From assembly GCA_023436715.1 (NCBI GenBank), contig JAEZIJ010000169.1:1-16743 (forward strand): a stretch of DNA of 16,743 bases. The letters run 5' to 3'. This DNA is from Acidobacteriota bacterium. Lineage in GTDB: Bacteria > Acidobacteriota > Terriglobia > Bryobacterales > Bryobacteraceae. Below are positions 15,420 to 16,743 of this stretch, in pieces. The notes under the pieces are model-generated. The model did no database searches, was not told the DNA's origin, and saw only the letters and a program-made list of their open reading frames with translations. The stretch's first letter is position 1, and each line of letters opens with the position of its first letter. The translations under genes were made by a program, and so were the position numbers.

Positions 15420-16655
15420 GTGACAGAAACGACGGCCGCATTCTGCCTGCTCTGCCTTCTGCTGATGCCGTGCGCCCTGGCCGGGCTGGCAGTGATCAAC
15501 GCCGGGCTGGGCCGCTCGCGGAATGTGGCGCACTCGTTGCTGAGCACGCTCTGTGTCGCTGGGGTGGCGGCGCTGGTCTACTTCGCCGCGGGATCGGCCT
15601 GGCAGGGATATCCTGGCCGGCAGGGCGCCGAGCGGTTTCTTCTACGCGGAATTGAAGCTGACGGCTCGGCGTACTCCCTGGCGGTGGTGTTTGGAATGTT
15701 CGCGGTCAGCCTCGCAGCGACAATTCCCCTGGGGGCTGCCGCGGAGCGCTGGCGGCTAGGTGCGAGTTGCGCTTCGACGGTGTTGCTTGCCGGCTTGACG
15801 TATCCGCTGTTCGCACACTGGGTGTGGGGCGGCGGGTGGCTGGCGCAACTCGGAGTCAATCACCATTTGGGCCGCGGCTTGATCGATTCCGGCGGAGCGA
15901 GCTCCATTCAGGCGGTCGGCGGGCTGACGGCGCTAGCAATCGCATGGATCCTGGGCCCGCGACTCGGCAAATACCAGGCGGAAGGGATGCCTGCCGCGTT
16001 TCCGGCGCATGATGCCGCCCTGGTGCTCTTCGGCTGTTTTCTCTCGTGGCTGGGATTCCTGGGGCTCGATTGCGCAGGCGCGATCCTGTTTACCGGCGTA
16101 GATGCACGAGGGGCGTCAATCGTTCCGCTGAACGCGACGCTTGCCTCCGCATCCGCGTTGCTGGCGGCTGCCGGAGTGACGCGCAGCCGTTTCGGGAAGG
16201 CGGATGCCTCGCTCTGCGCTAACGCGTGGGTGGCCGGGCTGGTTGCGAGCAGCGCCGGATGCGCGGTAATCCGGCCCGCGGGCGCAGTCCTGACCGGTCT
16301 TGTAGCCGGCGTTCTGGTGGTGTACGCGGTCGAGTGGATCGAGCTGCGATTCAGGGTGGACGATCCGGGCGGCGCCATCGCAGTTCACGCATTCGGAGGT
16401 CTCTGGGGCGTGCTGGCGGCCGGCGTGTTCGAAGCTGCCGGAAAACGAAGCGCCCCGGATCAGTGGCTGTCGCAGGTGGTGGGAATCGCCACACTGATCG
16501 GTTTCGTCCTTCCCGCGGCGTACGCGTCGAACCGGCTGCTCGACCGGTTTCTTCCGCAGCGAGTGGCCCCGGAGGGCGAGCGCCAGGGCTTGGACCTGTA
16601 CGAACTCGGTGCCGGCGCGTATCCCGATTTCATGACTCACAGGGACGATTACTGA
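15420..16655 (+). CDS. amt: Amt/MEP/Rh-family ammonium transporter-like protein with altered pore residues
   Basis: The 411-residue product fits the Amt family in length and in its 11-helix hydrophobic pattern. The start chosen is GTG at 15420, with GGGAG and GAGGG just upstream; the frame extends back into glnD without support. Family landmarks are HWVWGGG (133-139), LIDSGG (D156, matching E. coli D160), VGGLTAL, LGPRLGKY, RVDDPGGAIAVHAFGGLWG (312-330), and the PII-binding C-terminal tail ERQGLDLYELGAGAYPD. Pore positions F94, W136 and F213 match E. coli F107, W148 and F215. However, the first twin-His position (E. coli H168) is Q164 while the second (H318) is H323, and the S219 position aligns with D217. 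It is therefore either an Amt with changed conduction or a sensor. Translation is probably coupled to glnD 17 bases upstream, and PII control is the expected link. No glnK is present. Confidence 0.88.
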   Translation: MTETTAAFCLLCLLLMPCALAGLAVINAGLGRSRNVAHSLLSTLCVAGVAALVYFAAGSAWQGYPGRQGAERFLLRGIEADGSAYSLAVVFGMFAVSLAATIPLGAAAERWRLGASCASTVLLAGLTYPLFAHWVWGGGWLAQLGVNHHLGRGLIDSGGASSIQAVGGLTALAIAWILGPRLGKYQAEGMPAAFPAHDAALVLFGCFLSWLGFLGLDCAGAILFTGVDARGASIVPLNATLASASALLAAAGVTRSRFGKADASLCANAWVAGLVASSAGCAVIRPAGAVLTGLVAGVLVVYAVEWIELRFRVDDPGGAIAVHAFGGLWGVLAAGVFEAAGKRSAPDQWLSQVVGIATLIGFVLPAAYASNRLLDRFLPQRVAPEGERQGLDLYELGAGAYPDFMTHRDDY

Positions 16656-16700
16656 CCAGACCGCTCCGTTGAAAGTCAGCGTTACCCGGGAGCCGCCCAC

Positions 16701-16743
16701 GGGCGACGCATGCGTCGCCCCTACAAGACGCATCCTGTAGGGG
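16701..16743. repeat. Palindromic intergenic repeat running off the window end
   Basis: A perfect 20-bp palindrome, GGGCGACGCATGCGTCGCCC at 16701-16720, is followed by a second inverted repeat CCCCTACA (16718-16725) and TGTAGGGG (16736-16743) that shares its C-run. GACGCAT occurs in both the first palindrome (16704-16710) and the second loop (16727-16733), suggesting a larger iterated element continuing past the window. It starts 45 bases after the amt stop and could also act as a transcript end. It has the look of a dispersed intergenic repeat. Confidence 0.65.

Noticed and set aside
16116..16733. A 205-codon - strand frame at the right end
   Set aside because: It runs antisense to amt and begins in the palindromic repeat; no family features.

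Overview
The window looks like chromosome from an acidobacterium of the Solibacter/Bryobacter group (Bryobacterales). Three things support this: a giant secreted protein ending in the Solibacter-type C-terminal domain (TIGR03437 family, recognised by eye), the C-terminal end of an Oar-like TonB-dependent receptor, and a tmRNA whose tag reads ANTQFAYAA, which I recall as the Solibacter tag. The DNA is GC-rich and coding-dense, with no CRISPR array, intact transposase or prophage.

Layout. Bases 1-117 hold the last codons of a TonB-dependent receptor, followed by a hairpin terminator. A complete one-piece tmRNA gene (ssrA) lies at 320-672 on the + strand. Convergent to it is a gene of about 2,135 codons (822-7229, - strand) for a secreted multidomain protein: signal peptide, NHL beta-propeller region, ten SGLP-type Ig-like repeats plus one MBG-like domain, InlB-type repeats and the Solibacter C-terminal domain. 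Its promoter region, a broken C-terminal scrap of a type I restriction R subunit on the + strand, and a double-hairpin intergenic repeat fill 7230-7802.

Five genes then run leftward as one or more transcription units: an APC-family permease (10805-12619), a small ribbon-helix-helix-like protein, a PP2C-type protein phosphatase joined to it by a TAATG overlap, copC and a long copD. The divergent spacer 12620-12966 contains a likely permease promoter and two inverted repeats, one a perfect 11-bp half-site palindrome.

On the + strand, glnD (12967-15402) and amt (15420-16655) form a tight nitrogen-control pair separated by 17 bases. Both are unusual. In the GlnD-like protein the nucleotidyltransferase DxD is ExE, and the HD doublet of the hydrolase domain is HQ with a further metal-site histidine missing, while both ACT domains look intact. 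In the Amt-like protein the first histidine of the conserved pore twin-His pair aligns with glutamine. This suggests a diverged sensor pair rather than a standard PII uridylyltransferase plus ammonium channel, and it is the most interesting part of the window. The window ends inside another palindromic intergenic repeat.
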